From the NCBI GenBank assembly GCA_944389265.1, contig CALXLS010000001.1, forward strand, positions 18,359-82,358: a DNA stretch of 64,000 nucleotides, read 5' to 3'. Source of the stretch: an uncultured Alphaproteobacteria bacterium (lineage in GTDB: Bacteria > Pseudomonadota > Alphaproteobacteria > Rs-D84). Below the pieces are notes generated by a model. That model saw nothing but the letters and a program-made list of their open reading frames with translations, was not told where the DNA came from and made no database searches. Both the position numbers and the translations under genes were made by a program. This document shows, one piece after another, positions 33,882 through 42,866 of the stretch (positions are counted from its first letter, which is position 1; each line of letters starts with the position of its first letter).

Positions 33882-34913
33882 ATGTCGGCACAGACAAAAC
33901 GCCGGTTTAAAAAACTGGTAAGTTATTCGGGAATATTTTTCTTTTTATTAGCCGCCTTTATGCTGTGGTGGCAACTACGCGATTACAGTATTTATGATAT
34001 TATAAGCGCAATTTTTAGTATTCCTATGATAAACTTAATTGCTGCATGTATTGCTTGTTTTGCAGGGTACCTGGCTTTGTCTTTGTATGACTTTTTGGCT
34101 CTGCGATATGTTGGTGGTCACGTTTCTTGGTGGAAATGGATGTTGGCAGGTATGCTTGGGTTCGCAATCAGCAATAATGCAGGGCATGCTGTTGTCAGTG
34201 GGGGTGCAATTCGATATAGACTGTATACTCGGTGGAGAATAAGTGGTGGTGACATCGTAAAAATGCTTACTTTTTCCGGTTTTACTTTCTTCTTGGGTTG
34301 CTCTGCGATATTAATTATAGGCTATTTTCTAGTTCCTTCTGCCTTACTTGATAGGTCAGTCGGGGCAAGCGTCGGATTAAATACCTTATTCATCTTCTGT
34401 TCTGCGGCAGTCTTGGCATACTTTGCAGTCACCCTGTTCTTTTACAAAAAAAGCATAAAAATAGGAAACCTGAAATTTCAGGTACCTTCTACTAAAACCG
34501 CTTTCCTGCAAATGTTATTAGGAGCAGCCGATAGCGTTCTGGCAGGGTTGGTCTTGTATTTCTGCTTATTGCCTTTTGTACAAATTCCATTCGGTACTTA
34601 TATCGGTCTCTTCGTAATAGCCCAAACTACCGGTGTATTCAGTCAAGTACCAGGTGGTATAGGCGTTTTTGAAACTATTTTCTTACTGGCTTTACCAGAA
34701 CATATAGATAAAGCAGATATTTTCGGTGCTTTATTGGCTTATAGAATTATCTATTACCTGCTGCCGTTAATTGGTGCGGGCGGGCTGTTCTTTATATATG
34801 AAAATTGGCTGCGTGCGCGTATGAAAAGATGGCTAGAAGAAGCAAAAGCCAAAATTCCACAAATTCCCGCAAAAATCAAAAACATAAAAAATCTTAAAAA
34901 TAAGAAAAAATAA
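33882..34913 (+). CDS. YbhN/UPF0104 (lysylphosphatidylglycerol synthase TM region family) membrane protein
   Basis: 343 residues with about eight transmembrane helices. The family core is visible: YDFLALRYVGGHVSWWKWMLAG, GFAISNNAGHAVVSGGAIRYRLY and the late QVPGGIGVFETIFLLAL motif. These motifs mark the integral domain shared by MprF flippases and free-standing YbhN proteins. Without the cytoplasmic aminoacyltransferase domain it is probably a lipid- or glycolipid-handling membrane protein. The C-terminus is a very basic tail (IPQIPAKIKNIKNLKNKKK). It is monocistronic. Confidence 0.85.
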   Translation: MSAQTKRRFKKLVSYSGIFFFLLAAFMLWWQLRDYSIYDIISAIFSIPMINLIAACIACFAGYLALSLYDFLALRYVGGHVSWWKWMLAGMLGFAISNNAGHAVVSGGAIRYRLYTRWRISGGDIVKMLTFSGFTFFLGCSAILIIGYFLVPSALLDRSVGASVGLNTLFIFCSAAVLAYFAVTLFFYKKSIKIGNLKFQVPSTKTAFLQMLLGAADSVLAGLVLYFCLLPFVQIPFGTYIGLFVIAQTTGVFSQVPGGIGVFETIFLLALPEHIDKADIFGALLAYRIIYYLLPLIGAGGLFFIYENWLRARMKRWLEEAKAKIPQIPAKIKNIKNLKNKKK

Positions 34914-34918
34914 ATACC

Positions 34919-34948
34919 TTGCCATACTATATATTTGCGTGATATGCT
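34919..34948 (+). promoter_or_regulatory. Promoter of RNase E/G gene with a 160-base leader
   Basis: TTGCCA (34919-34924), an 18-bp spacer and TATGCT (34943-34948). The leader to the start at 35120 is about 165 bases and contains a G/C-rich stretch with GACGCCCC and GGGGACGGG, able to fold. RNase E genes are often autoregulated through their 5' leader; that is inference here. Confidence 0.5.
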
Positions 34949-35119
34949 AAGAGTTATCGTATGACATGGGGTTAATATAAGTGTTTGTATTATCACTATT
35001 TTCTGTAATTCGATTTGCGCTTTTTATTATCGTTGCGCATTCCCTTGGCATGGGCTTGGACGCCCCACGGGGACGGGTTATTTCCATCGCATACGCATAC
35101 AGAACAAAAGGATTATTAA

Positions 35120-36916
35120 ATGTCAAAGAAGATTTATGTGGACGCAGTCCACCCGGAAGAAACAAGGGTGGTGGTGGTGGATACTGCTACCAACCGCGTT
35201 TCTGATTTTGACGTTGAAACAACGACAAAACCCCAGATAAAAGGGAACATTTATCTGGCAAAGGTCATTCGCGTCGAACCTTCCTTGCAAGCGGCTTTCG
35301 TTGATTACGGGTCTGGTAAAAATGGCTTCTTACCTTTTTCAGAAATTCACCCCGATTATTATCAGGTGACCCCTGAACAAAAAAAGAAATTGTTGGAACT
35401 GGCTCATGCTAATATCGTTGATGACGATGAAGACCCAGATGATGAAAATGATGAAGTAGCAGAATATGACGACCAAAGCGCAGGTGATGATAATAAAGAA
35501 TTCACAAAACGCGCACACGAATTCAAAATTCAGGACGTTATAAAACCAAAACAAATTTTGCTGGTTCAAGGGGTTAAGGAAGAACGTGGTCAAAAAGGCG
35601 CATCAATGACAACTTATTTGTCATTGGCGGGGCGTTTTGCCGTTTTAATGCCAAATTCAAGAAAACGCAATAGTTATGGTATTTCTAAAAAGATTTCTGA
35701 TAAAGCAGAACGCGCACGTTTGCGTGAAATACTACACGAACTTAAAATACCAAAAGGTATGACCGTCGTTTTGCGTACCGCTGCTTTTGAAGCAAACGCG
35801 GCAGAAATTGCAAAAGACTATGATTACTTGGTTAACTTATGGAATGAAATCCGTAAAACTACCTTGGAATCTGTTGCACCTATTACTATACATACAGAAG
35901 ATTCCTTATTGCGTCGCGTAGTTCGTGACTTCCTGTCCGACAAAGAAGATGTATTGGTTATTCAAGGTGAAGAAGCATTTGATGCGGCAAAACAATATTT
36001 TCAGCAAATGTATGGGCGCGCACCACGCAAACAGTTGGTTCAATATAAAGATGCTGCGGTTCCTTTAATGGTAAAAGCGGGCGTTGAGAAACAATTAGAA
36101 GGTTTGCATGGCCCGTACGTTCAATTGCCTTCTGGCGGCTCTTTGGTAATTAACCAGACAGAAGCAATGGTGACAATTGACGTAAATTCTTCTCGCGCTA
36201 TCAAAGAAAAAGATATTGAACAAACCGCGCTGAATACTAATTTAGAAGCAGCGGAAGAAATCGCGTTACAACTTCGTCTTCGCGACTTGGCGGGTATCGT
36301 TGCTATCGACTTTATCGATATGGAAGAAGAAAAAAATAACCGCAAGTTAGAAATGAAAATGCGCGAAGTTATGAAGCGCGACCGCGCACGCACACAAGTT
36401 GCAAAAATAAACAACTTTGGTGTTTTGATGCTATCACGTCAACGCTTGCGTAGTAGTTTTATGGAATCTTCATACGTTCAATGCCCACACTGCATGGGTG
36501 CAGGCGTAGTTCCAAGCATACAGACAGCGGCAATAATCTTATTCCGTCACTTGCAAGAAAAACTGCTTGCAAAAAGTGCACAGAAAATCATTATGACTGT
36601 TCCAACAGATGTTGCGATTTATCTGTTAAATCATAAACGCGCAGAACTGGCGGCAATGGAAGCCGAATTTGAAACTGAAATTGTTATAGTCGGTGATGAC
36701 AGTTTAATGAATATTGACCAATATTCAATTCAACGCGTTGCACCAGAACAAAACAAAACAGAAGAATTATTGGGCGCATACGAGCCATCTACAGATGTGA
36801 AAAAGAAAAACGCACAGCATGTAGAAGCACGCAAAACGACAATGAACGCGCCGCGCCGTCGTCGCAAGAATGATTCAAAAAAGAAGTCCAGTTTGTGGCA
36901 CAAATTGGTTGGTTAA
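35120..36916 (+). CDS. rne: Ribonuclease E/G family endoribonuclease
   Basis: 598 residues. The N-terminus has an S1-type RNA-binding domain (GNIYLAKVIRVEPSLQAAFVDYGSGKNGFLPFSEI) with an inserted very acidic loop (about residues 95-125). The catalytic part shows GLHGPYVQLPSGGSLVINQTEAMVTIDVNS with the metal-binding Asp, FIDMEEEKNNRKLE and the zinc-link CPHCMGAGVV. RNase E degradosome scaffolds are normally much longer; here the C-terminal tail is only a basic stretch (RRRRKNDSKKKSS), so the protein is closer to RNase G in size. It processes rRNA and mRNA, likely without a large degradosome scaffold. Confidence 0.92.
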   Translation: MSKKIYVDAVHPEETRVVVVDTATNRVSDFDVETTTKPQIKGNIYLAKVIRVEPSLQAAFVDYGSGKNGFLPFSEIHPDYYQVTPEQKKKLLELAHANIVDDDEDPDDENDEVAEYDDQSAGDDNKEFTKRAHEFKIQDVIKPKQILLVQGVKEERGQKGASMTTYLSLAGRFAVLMPNSRKRNSYGISKKISDKAERARLREILHELKIPKGMTVVLRTAAFEANAAEIAKDYDYLVNLWNEIRKTTLESVAPITIHTEDSLLRRVVRDFLSDKEDVLVIQGEEAFDAAKQYFQQMYGRAPRKQLVQYKDAAVPLMVKAGVEKQLEGLHGPYVQLPSGGSLVINQTEAMVTIDVNSSRAIKEKDIEQTALNTNLEAAEEIALQLRLRDLAGIVAIDFIDMEEEKNNRKLEMKMREVMKRDRARTQVAKINNFGVLMLSRQRLRSSFMESSYVQCPHCMGAGVVPSIQTAAIILFRHLQEKLLAKSAQKIIMTVPTDVAIYLLNHKRAELAAMEAEFETEIVIVGDDSLMNIDQYSIQRVAPEQNKTEELLGAYEPSTDVKKKNAQHVEARKTTMNAPRRRRKNDSKKKSSLWHKLVG

Positions 36917-36920
36917 AAAA

Positions 36921-36943
36921 AATCCCGCAACTGCGGGATTTTT
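36921..36943 (+). terminator. Terminator of RNase E/G gene
   Basis: Stem AATCCCGC-AACT-GCGGGATT followed by TTT. It starts four bases after the stop codon and also lies downstream of the minus-strand tRNA-like element. Confidence 0.8.
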
Positions 36944-36949
36944 ATTATT

Positions 36950-37174
36950 CTGGGGCGGATGACCGGGACACCTGCGCCAGGCAATTTTATTGTCTGGCTT
37001 CGTATTGTTCGCTTATCGCACCTAACGGTGCTGCTCACCACTCGTTCACGTTCGACTTCCCTTCGGTCGTCTTACTGACTCGTATGCGAACCTCGGTTCG
37101 AACCCGACCCGTCCAAAGTTATAAAAAATACTGGCATAACGCCAGTATTTTTTATAACTGGGGCGGATGACCGG
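36950..37174. other. Structured element bracketed by duplicated tRNA-His 3' end
   Basis: The 17-mer CTGGGGCGGATGACCGG at 36950-36966 recurs at 37158-37174, where it is the 3' end (with CCA) of tRNA-His. Between the copies are about 190 bases with strong folding potential: CCAG.CAAT/ATTG.CTGG, GCACC-TAAC-GGTGC, CGAC/GTCG and a closing GTTCGC/GCGAAC helix, plus GGTTCGAACC. There is no plausible gene. It may be a remnant of an element integrated at tRNA-His or an uncharacterised RNA with a tRNA-like 3' end transcribed leftwards into the terminator at 36921-36943. Confidence 0.5.
37119..37157 (-). terminator. Perfect palindromic terminator of the tRNA-Ala-His transcript
   Basis: A 17-bp perfect inverted repeat (ATACTGGC/GCCAGTAT with A- and T-rich ends) lies directly beyond the tRNA-His 3' end. 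Confidence 0.85.
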
Positions 37175-37236
37175 ATTCGAACCGGCGACATTTGGTACCA
37201 CAAACCAACGCTCTAACCAGCTGAGCTACATCCGCC
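37159..37236 (-). tRNA. tRNA-His (GTG)
   Basis: The cloverleaf has an encoded CCA and the extra G at position -1 opposite C73, a tRNA-His hallmark. The anticodon arm is TTGGT-TTGTGGT-ACCAA with anticodon GTG, and the T-arm is CCGG-TTCGAAT-CCGG. Confidence 0.95.
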
Positions 37237-37251
37237 ATACTCAATTCTTCT

Positions 37252-37327
37252 TGGTGGAGCTGATCAGACTCGAACTGACGACCCCTTGCATGCCATGCAA
37301 GTGCTCTACCAACTGAGCTACAACCCC
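37252..37327 (-). tRNA. tRNA-Ala (GGC)
   Basis: 76 nt with CCA encoded. The anticodon arm is CTTGC-ATGGCAT-GCAAG with anticodon GGC. The acceptor GGGGTTG/CAGCTCC contains the G3:U70 wobble that identifies alanine tRNAs. It lies 15 bases upstream of tRNA-His on the same strand. Confidence 0.95.
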
Positions 37328-37355
37328 CTTGCGAAGCATTATTCTATATTTCTTC

Positions 37356-37385
37356 TTGCAAAAAGTCAAATCAATTTGCTAATCT
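37356..37385 (+). promoter_or_regulatory. Promoter of the frr-bamA operon
   Basis: TTGCAA (37356-37361), an 18-bp spacer and TAATCT (37380-37385), with AAGGAG just ahead of the frr ATG. Confidence 0.55.
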
Positions 37386-37407
37386 TTTTACACATAAGGA
37401 GATTAAT

Positions 37408-37968
37408 ATGGATTATCAATCTTTAAAAGCAGAAGTTGAACAAAAAACCTTGCAAACTTTGGATGTCTTGAAAAATGAATATGCAGGCCTGCGTACTGGT
37501 CGTGCATCCATTCACCTTTTAGATGGTGTTAAAGTCCCTGTTTATGGTTCTGATATGCCTTTAAACCAAATCGCAACAGTCGCAACACCAGATAACCAAA
37601 CTCTTACAGTTACAGTTTGGGATATTAATAATGCAGGTGCCGCAGAAAAAGCAATTCGCGATTCTGGGCTGGGATTAAACCCTATGACAGCTGGTGGGGT
37701 TATTCGTTTAAACATGCCCCCCCTTACAGAAGAACGTCGCAAAGAACTGACTAAAGTCGCTGGTAAATATGCTGAAGAAGCAAAAATTTCTATGCGCAAT
37801 ATCCGTCAAGATGCAATGGGTAAAATTAAACGCGCTGTCACAGATAAAGAAATTTCTGAAGACGACCAGCGCAAATTTGAAGATGACTTACAGAAAGTTT
37901 TTGATAATCGCGCCGCAGAAGTTGACGCATTGGCTAAACAAAAAGAAGCCGACATCATGTCTGTTTAA
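37408..37968 (+). CDS. frr: Ribosome recycling factor
   Basis: 186 residues. Diagnostic blocks are EYAGLRTGRASIHLLDGVKVPVYG, LNQIATVATPDNQTLTVTVWD, and the tip KEISEDDQRKFEDDLQKVFD. With EF-G it separates ribosomal subunits after termination. It is the first gene of an operon with uppS, cdsA, rseP and bamA. The pyrH gene that usually precedes it in alphaproteobacteria is not here; tRNA genes on the other strand are. Confidence 0.97.
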   Translation: MDYQSLKAEVEQKTLQTLDVLKNEYAGLRTGRASIHLLDGVKVPVYGSDMPLNQIATVATPDNQTLTVTVWDINNAGAAEKAIRDSGLGLNPMTAGGVIRLNMPPLTEERRKELTKVAGKYAEEAKISMRNIRQDAMGKIKRAVTDKEISEDDQRKFEDDLQKVFDNRAAEVDALAKQKEADIMSV

Positions 37969-37991
37969 CTTCAAAACATCGGATATAAAAA

Positions 37992-38753
37992 ATGCTGAAA
38001 CTATTTAAAAAGAAAAAAGAAATTCAACCATCAGAACCAGCAAAATTGCCACAGCATATCGCCTTTATATGCGATGGTAATCGACGCTGGGCAGAAGCAC
38101 GCGGTTTGCCACCACTTATGGGGCATAAAGCAGGTATTTCAAACTTTGAAAATCTAGTAGATTGGTTCATTGCTCGTGGCGTATCTACAATAACCTTCTT
38201 TATTTTCTCTACAGAAAATTGGAACCGTTCAAAAGAAGAAATTGATTTCTTGATGGACTTGTTCTATACAGAATTAAAGAAAAATCTTAAACACGCGGTT
38301 GAAAAAAACTTGCGATATCGTGTAATTGGCTCGCGCGACAGATTACCGAAAAAATTAGCAAACCTTTGCGATGAACTAGAAGAAAAGTCTGCTGAAAATA
38401 CAGGTGGTACGGTTGTATTTGCTCTGAATTATGGTGGCCAAGATGAAATCATAAATGCAGTAAATGATGCAATCGAAGCAGGTAAACCTGTTGATAAAGA
38501 AACTTTTGAGACGTTCTTGGATACGAGCGAACTTTTACCAATCGATTTAATGGTAAGAACAAGCAATGAATACAGAATTTCTAACTTCTTATTATGGAAA
38601 TTGGCTTATGCAGAATTATTGTTCGTACCAGAACATTGGCCAGACTTAGTAAAAAGTGAAAAACTGTGGCAATTTACTTTGGACGAATTCGCAAAACGAA
38701 ATAGACGTTTCGGGGGCGGTAAAAAAGCCAATTATGCCGGCACAAAAAAATAA
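37992..38753 (+). CDS. uppS: Undecaprenyl diphosphate synthase
   Basis: 253 residues of the cis-prenyltransferase family. HIAFICDGNRRWAEARGLPPLMGHKAG carries the catalytic Asp and the phosphate-binding Arg residues. TFFIFSTENWNRS follows, and the C-terminal DLMVRTSNEYRISNFLLWKLAYAEL with FVPEHWPD matches region V, although the usual Gly-Glu of RTSGE is NE here. It makes the C55 lipid carrier for peptidoglycan and glycan synthesis. It lies 23 bases after frr. Confidence 0.95.
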   Translation: MLKLFKKKKEIQPSEPAKLPQHIAFICDGNRRWAEARGLPPLMGHKAGISNFENLVDWFIARGVSTITFFIFSTENWNRSKEEIDFLMDLFYTELKKNLKHAVEKNLRYRVIGSRDRLPKKLANLCDELEEKSAENTGGTVVFALNYGGQDEIINAVNDAIEAGKPVDKETFETFLDTSELLPIDLMVRTSNEYRISNFLLWKLAYAELLFVPEHWPDLVKSEKLWQFTLDEFAKRNRRFGGGKKANYAGTKK

Positions 38754-38764
38754 GGTGAAAAACT

Positions 38765-39409
38765 ATGTCAAACACAACGCAACGAATAATTGTCGGTGCT
38801 GTAATGGCTTTGATTGCAGTTGCAGCAGCAGTCGCAGAATATTTCGGATTTCCAGCCGTTAAATACTTAGGTATTTTTGTCGTTCTGGCTATGATTTTGG
38901 AAATGATTATTTGTACTACTCATACACCAAAAGAAACATTAAAAAATAACTGGTTATCTTTTACTTTATTCTTTGCATGGTTGTTTGTCATGCTGGTCGC
39001 CGTCAACTATGTCGGAACACGCCCTTGGATTATGCTATTATTACTTTTAATAATAAGTTGTGCAGATATAGGTGCTTGGTTCTTTGGCCGCTTGTTTGGT
39101 GGTGACAAAATGTGGGAAAGACTCTCCGCAGGTAAAACTTGGTCTGGTCAGATTGCAGGTATTGTTTGTGGTACCCTTGCATCAATAATGTACGGCTTGC
39201 TGGGAACAGATACTTTCATGCCACAATTAATGTGGATTGGTATTAGTGTTGCACTGCTAAGCCAATATGGGGACTTAACTGCAAGTTGGATAAAACGTAA
39301 AATGGGGATAAAAGATTTCGGTCGTATTCTACCTGGACACGGTGGCATGCTGGATAGATTTGACGGGTGGATTTATGTTCTTCCCCTGATATGGCTTGTT
39401 ATGTTGTAA
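38765..39409 (+). CDS. cdsA: Phosphatidate cytidylyltransferase (short form)
   Basis: 214 residues, shorter than the usual 260-280, with fewer N-terminal helices. The signature is intact near the C-terminus: WIKRKMGIKDFGRILPGHGGMLDRFDGW, with SCADIGAWFFGRLFGG earlier. It converts phosphatidic acid and CTP to CDP-diacylglycerol in the inner membrane. It follows uppS by 11 bases. The dxr gene that commonly follows cdsA in this operon is absent. Confidence 0.93.
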   Translation: MSNTTQRIIVGAVMALIAVAAAVAEYFGFPAVKYLGIFVVLAMILEMIICTTHTPKETLKNNWLSFTLFFAWLFVMLVAVNYVGTRPWIMLLLLLIISCADIGAWFFGRLFGGDKMWERLSAGKTWSGQIAGIVCGTLASIMYGLLGTDTFMPQLMWIGISVALLSQYGDLTASWIKRKMGIKDFGRILPGHGGMLDRFDGWIYVLPLIWLVML

Positions 39410-39439
39410 TTGTTTTTGGGTTAAAAAGGAAAGGGAATT

Positions 39440-40498
39440 ATGCAAATTATTTTAACCATTGTCGCATTATTAATTGTTCTGGGCGTAGTAGTTTTTGTAC
39501 ACGAACTGGGGCATTTCTTGGCTGCACGTTGGGCCGGTGTACGCGTAAATACTTTTTCTATCGGTTTCGGTCCCGCAATCGTAAAGTGGCACGATAAAAA
39601 GGGTACTATGTGGAAAATCGCGTGTTTACCTCTTGGCGGCTATGTTTCTATTTATGGTCAAGAGGACATGTTTGACCGAAAAAAATATAAAGAAATGCCA
39701 GAAGATAAAAAGAAAGGTCACTACCTTTCAGCACCAGCATGGAAACAGTTTATTATAATAGCCGCTGGTGTATTCATGAACTTCGTCCTTGCTTGGGGTA
39801 TTTATTCCGCAATGTTTATGTTCCAACCGAAAACAGTTCAACTACCCGTTGTCGGACAAGTCATTCAAGAAAGCATAGCATTTAACGCCGGCGTTAAACC
39901 AGGTGATATAATTGTTCGTATCGATAAAGAAAAAATTACTAATTGGGGCGAACTTATCATAGCAAAAGAACTGGCTGCTAATCGCGATGCGAACGTCCTT
40001 ATTGCACGTGGAAATAATTTAATAACGGTCCAACTGTCCCCTGCAGAAAGATGGGGATTGATAGCCGACGGCAGTAAAACAGAATTACGCAAAAAAGGTT
40101 TCTTTGGTGCATTATATTCCGGTGCGCGCGAAACTTATTATCAATCAAAAACACTACTTGTTGTATTAAAGCAAATCGTCACTGGTGAAAGGTCTTCTAA
40201 ACAACTTGGCTCTTTTATTACCATAGCAGAGGTATCAGGTAAAGCAATGGCAATGGGATTCTTTGCACTACTGTCAATTATTGCATTGCTGTCTGTTAAC
40301 TTAGGTGTTATAAACTTATTACCCCTGCCGGTTCTGGACGGTGGTTATTTGCTGATATTAATTATAGAGGGCATTACCAGAAAAAAACTTGGTGGGAAAA
40401 GCATGGAAATCGCAATCATCGCAGGTTGGTTGTTCATATTTGCGCTGTTTGCACTGACTATGTGGAATGACTTGGCACGTGTATTTGGGTTAAATTAA
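39440..40498 (+). CDS. rseP: Site-2 intramembrane protease RseP
   Basis: 352 residues. The zinc site is VVFVHELGHFLAARWAGV in the first transmembrane segment and LPLPVLDGGYLLI in the third, giving HExxH and LDG. One PDZ domain lies between (VGQVIQESIAFNAGVKPGDIIVRIDKEKI). E. coli RseP has two PDZ domains, so this is the shorter type common outside enterics. It cleaves anti-sigma factors and remnant signal peptides in the inner membrane. It ends one base before the bamA start. Confidence 0.95.
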   Translation: MQIILTIVALLIVLGVVVFVHELGHFLAARWAGVRVNTFSIGFGPAIVKWHDKKGTMWKIACLPLGGYVSIYGQEDMFDRKKYKEMPEDKKKGHYLSAPAWKQFIIIAAGVFMNFVLAWGIYSAMFMFQPKTVQLPVVGQVIQESIAFNAGVKPGDIIVRIDKEKITNWGELIIAKELAANRDANVLIARGNNLITVQLSPAERWGLIADGSKTELRKKGFFGALYSGARETYYQSKTLLVVLKQIVTGERSSKQLGSFITIAEVSGKAMAMGFFALLSIIALLSVNLGVINLLPLPVLDGGYLLILIIEGITRKKLGGKSMEIAIIAGWLFIFALFALTMWNDLARVFGLN

Positions 40499-40499
40499 A

Positions 40500-42773
40500 A
40501 TGAAAAAAAATACTACTTTTGTTTTAGCAGCTTGTTCGATTTTTGTCGCACCATTGGCAAACGCTGCAAATGTTTCAAGAATTGATGTCAGCGGGAACCA
40601 GCGCATGGATGCAGAGTCTATCCGCATATTGTCCGATGTAAAAATTGGGGAAAATGTCGGCACAGAACGCGCAAACCAAATCGCAAAAAAACTGCAAGAA
40701 AGTGGTTATTTTTCTAAGGTTAGTGTTCGCATGTCTGGTGATGTATTGAAAATCGATATTCAAGAAGCACCAACCGTAAATATGGTGACAGTCGAAGGAA
40801 ATGACGAAATATCTACTGATGACCTAAAAAAAGAACTGCGCCTTAAAGAACGGTCTTCTTATGATGAATCCGTCATAGGCGCAGATGTACAGAGAATGCT
40901 GACTCTTTATCAACGAAAAGGCTTCTTTGGTACAAAAATAGAACCTAAAAAAATAGAGTTAGAAGATAACCGCGTTAATGTCGTCTATGAAATTAAAGAA
41001 GGTCACCCTACTTATATAACAAGCATCGATTTTGAGGGAAATAAAAAATTTAGTGACCGAACTCTTCGTGGCGAAATATTATCTCGTGAACATGCTTGGT
41101 GGCGTTTTATGACGCAATTCGATGTATTTGATGAAGATAGAATCAAATATGATGAACAAATGTTGCGCCAATTTTATATGCGAAACGGTTATGTTGATAT
41201 TCAAATCACAGACGCTAATGGTAAATTTACACCAGATAGACAATATTACTCTGTCGTATTCACAATCGATGAAGGTGAAAAATATAAGTTTGGCAAACTT
41301 ACAATAGACAATCCTTTTGATGATGTACCAGACGAAGAACTATATGATGTTATCGTTATGGCCAAAGGTGATGTCTACAATATTGACGAAGTAGATGAAA
41401 CTATATCTGCCCTGCGTGGTGCAGTTGCAGATCATGGATATGCTTTTATCAATGTTGAACCTGTACCTGTTAAAAATGACGATACAAAAACAATCGATTT
41501 AGAATTTAAAATTCAAAAGACTAATCGCGTTTATCTGAATAGCATAAATATTTTAGGTAATGTTCGTACTTTCGATAGCGTCATAGAACAATTAATTCCT
41601 ATGCGTCCGGGTGACCCATTCTCGCTACAAACTATTGAAGAAGGTCGTCAAAACTTAATGCGCACACGCTTCTTTAAAGACGTACAAATGGTTCCAAGTC
41701 GTGTTGCAGATGCAAATATGATGAACCTGGATATTAAAGTAGAAGAACAACCTACGGGCGAATTATCTGGTGGGTTCGGTTGGTCAAATATAAATGGTTT
41801 TATGGTTGATGCCGGTATTACCGAAAGCAACTTTATGGGGCGCGGACAAGTAGTACAACTGCGCGGTTCCATCGCACAATATCAAAAACAAGCCTTGTTT
41901 AGTTTTACTGAACCTTATCTTTTCGGGCGTCAATTATCTGGTGGTTTTGATGTTTCTTATACAATGTATGATTATTCTTCACTTGGTGGGTTCGGTTATG
42001 ACCGCGACTCGCTGACAGTCGCTACACGTATGGGCTGGAAACTAACAGACCATTGGACTCAAAGCGTCAGATTGTCGGCTTCTTTCGACCAAAACTATGA
42101 TATACAATCTGCAACAGGTTGGCGGGATGCTAATTTATATACTTTAAGCACTAACCTTAGATACTATAACCTTGATACGAATTTTGAACAAAATACTCAT
42201 ACCGGAGTTGTTGCAAACCTGGGCGTTGCTTATACAGGTTTCGGCGGAACAGAAACTTATATGCGATACAGCGCAGATATTACCGGTATGGTAAAGTTCT
42301 TTGACGATAGATGGCAATTGCGTTCTTCACTTGATTTCGGGTTATTACAATCAATCGGTGGGGACTATATTTCTCGTGTTTACCGTTATTTCTTGGGCGG
42401 TGAATCACTGCGCGGTTTTGATATCGCAGGTGTCGGTTCCAGAAACTGGGCTTATACAACTTATTCATTGGGGGGGCTATGGAAAATTAACGGTTCAACA
42501 CAATTGAACTTCCCTATCTTTATTCCAGATGAATATCAAATAAAAGGTTTCGTATTCTTTGATTATGGTATCTTAGGTAAACCACCAAAAGAAGAATATT
42601 ATTATGCTGGTAAACCAAACTATATAGATGATAACATCAGAACTTCTGCGGGTGTCGGTGTCTATTGGAATACACCAATGGGTCCAATGAATTTTAGTTG
42701 GGGTTGGCCACTTAAAATGGATAAATACGATAGAGAACAAAGATTCTTGTTATCTTTTGAAACTCAGTTCTAA
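40500..42773 (+). CDS. bamA: Outer membrane protein assembly factor BamA
   Basis: 757 residues. A signal peptide (about residues 1-22, ending ANA) is followed by five POTRA domains (starting VSRIDVSGNQRMDAESIR, MVTVEGNDEISTDDLKKEL, ITSIDFEGNKKFSDRTL and so on). The 16-strand barrel follows from about residue 400 with the family motif FDIAGVGSRNW close to the VRGF-like loop (SLRGFDIAG). It ends in the C-terminal aromatic QF. It inserts beta-barrel proteins into the outer membrane. The usual downstream lpxD/fabZ genes are missing. Confidence 0.96.
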   Translation: MKKNTTFVLAACSIFVAPLANAANVSRIDVSGNQRMDAESIRILSDVKIGENVGTERANQIAKKLQESGYFSKVSVRMSGDVLKIDIQEAPTVNMVTVEGNDEISTDDLKKELRLKERSSYDESVIGADVQRMLTLYQRKGFFGTKIEPKKIELEDNRVNVVYEIKEGHPTYITSIDFEGNKKFSDRTLRGEILSREHAWWRFMTQFDVFDEDRIKYDEQMLRQFYMRNGYVDIQITDANGKFTPDRQYYSVVFTIDEGEKYKFGKLTIDNPFDDVPDEELYDVIVMAKGDVYNIDEVDETISALRGAVADHGYAFINVEPVPVKNDDTKTIDLEFKIQKTNRVYLNSINILGNVRTFDSVIEQLIPMRPGDPFSLQTIEEGRQNLMRTRFFKDVQMVPSRVADANMMNLDIKVEEQPTGELSGGFGWSNINGFMVDAGITESNFMGRGQVVQLRGSIAQYQKQALFSFTEPYLFGRQLSGGFDVSYTMYDYSSLGGFGYDRDSLTVATRMGWKLTDHWTQSVRLSASFDQNYDIQSATGWRDANLYTLSTNLRYYNLDTNFEQNTHTGVVANLGVAYTGFGGTETYMRYSADITGMVKFFDDRWQLRSSLDFGLLQSIGGDYISRVYRYFLGGESLRGFDIAGVGSRNWAYTTYSLGGLWKINGSTQLNFPIFIPDEYQIKGFVFFDYGILGKPPKEEYYYAGKPNYIDDNIRTSAGVGVYWNTPMGPMNFSWGWPLKMDKYDREQRFLLSFETQF

Positions 42774-42774
42774 A

Positions 42775-42804
42775 AATATTGCGGGTAACCGCAATATTTT
42801 TCTT
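42775..42804 (+). terminator. Terminator after bamA
   Basis: Stem AATATTGCGG-GTAA-CCGCAATATT followed by TTTTCTTTT. It directly follows the stop codon. Confidence 0.9.
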
Positions 42805-42810
42805 TTAGGC

Positions 42811-42840
42811 TTGACGTATTAAGTGCATTTTTCTTATAAT
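42811..42840 (+). promoter_or_regulatory. Promoter of the small-lipoprotein operon
   Basis: TTGACG (42811-42816), an 18-bp spacer and TATAAT (42835-42840). AAGGGGG lies ahead of the ATG at 42867. Confidence 0.8.
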
Positions 42841-42866
42841 TTAATTAATCTAAGGGGGAAAAAGAT

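Noticed and set aside
34981..35205. Small GTG-started frame in the RNase E/G leader
   Set aside because: It overlaps the true gene in another frame and lacks protein-like features; treated as leader sequence.
36895..37170. 91-codon frame across the tRNA-like element
   Set aside because: It begins inside the RNase E/G gene, crosses two terminators and the duplicated tRNA end, and has no start signal.
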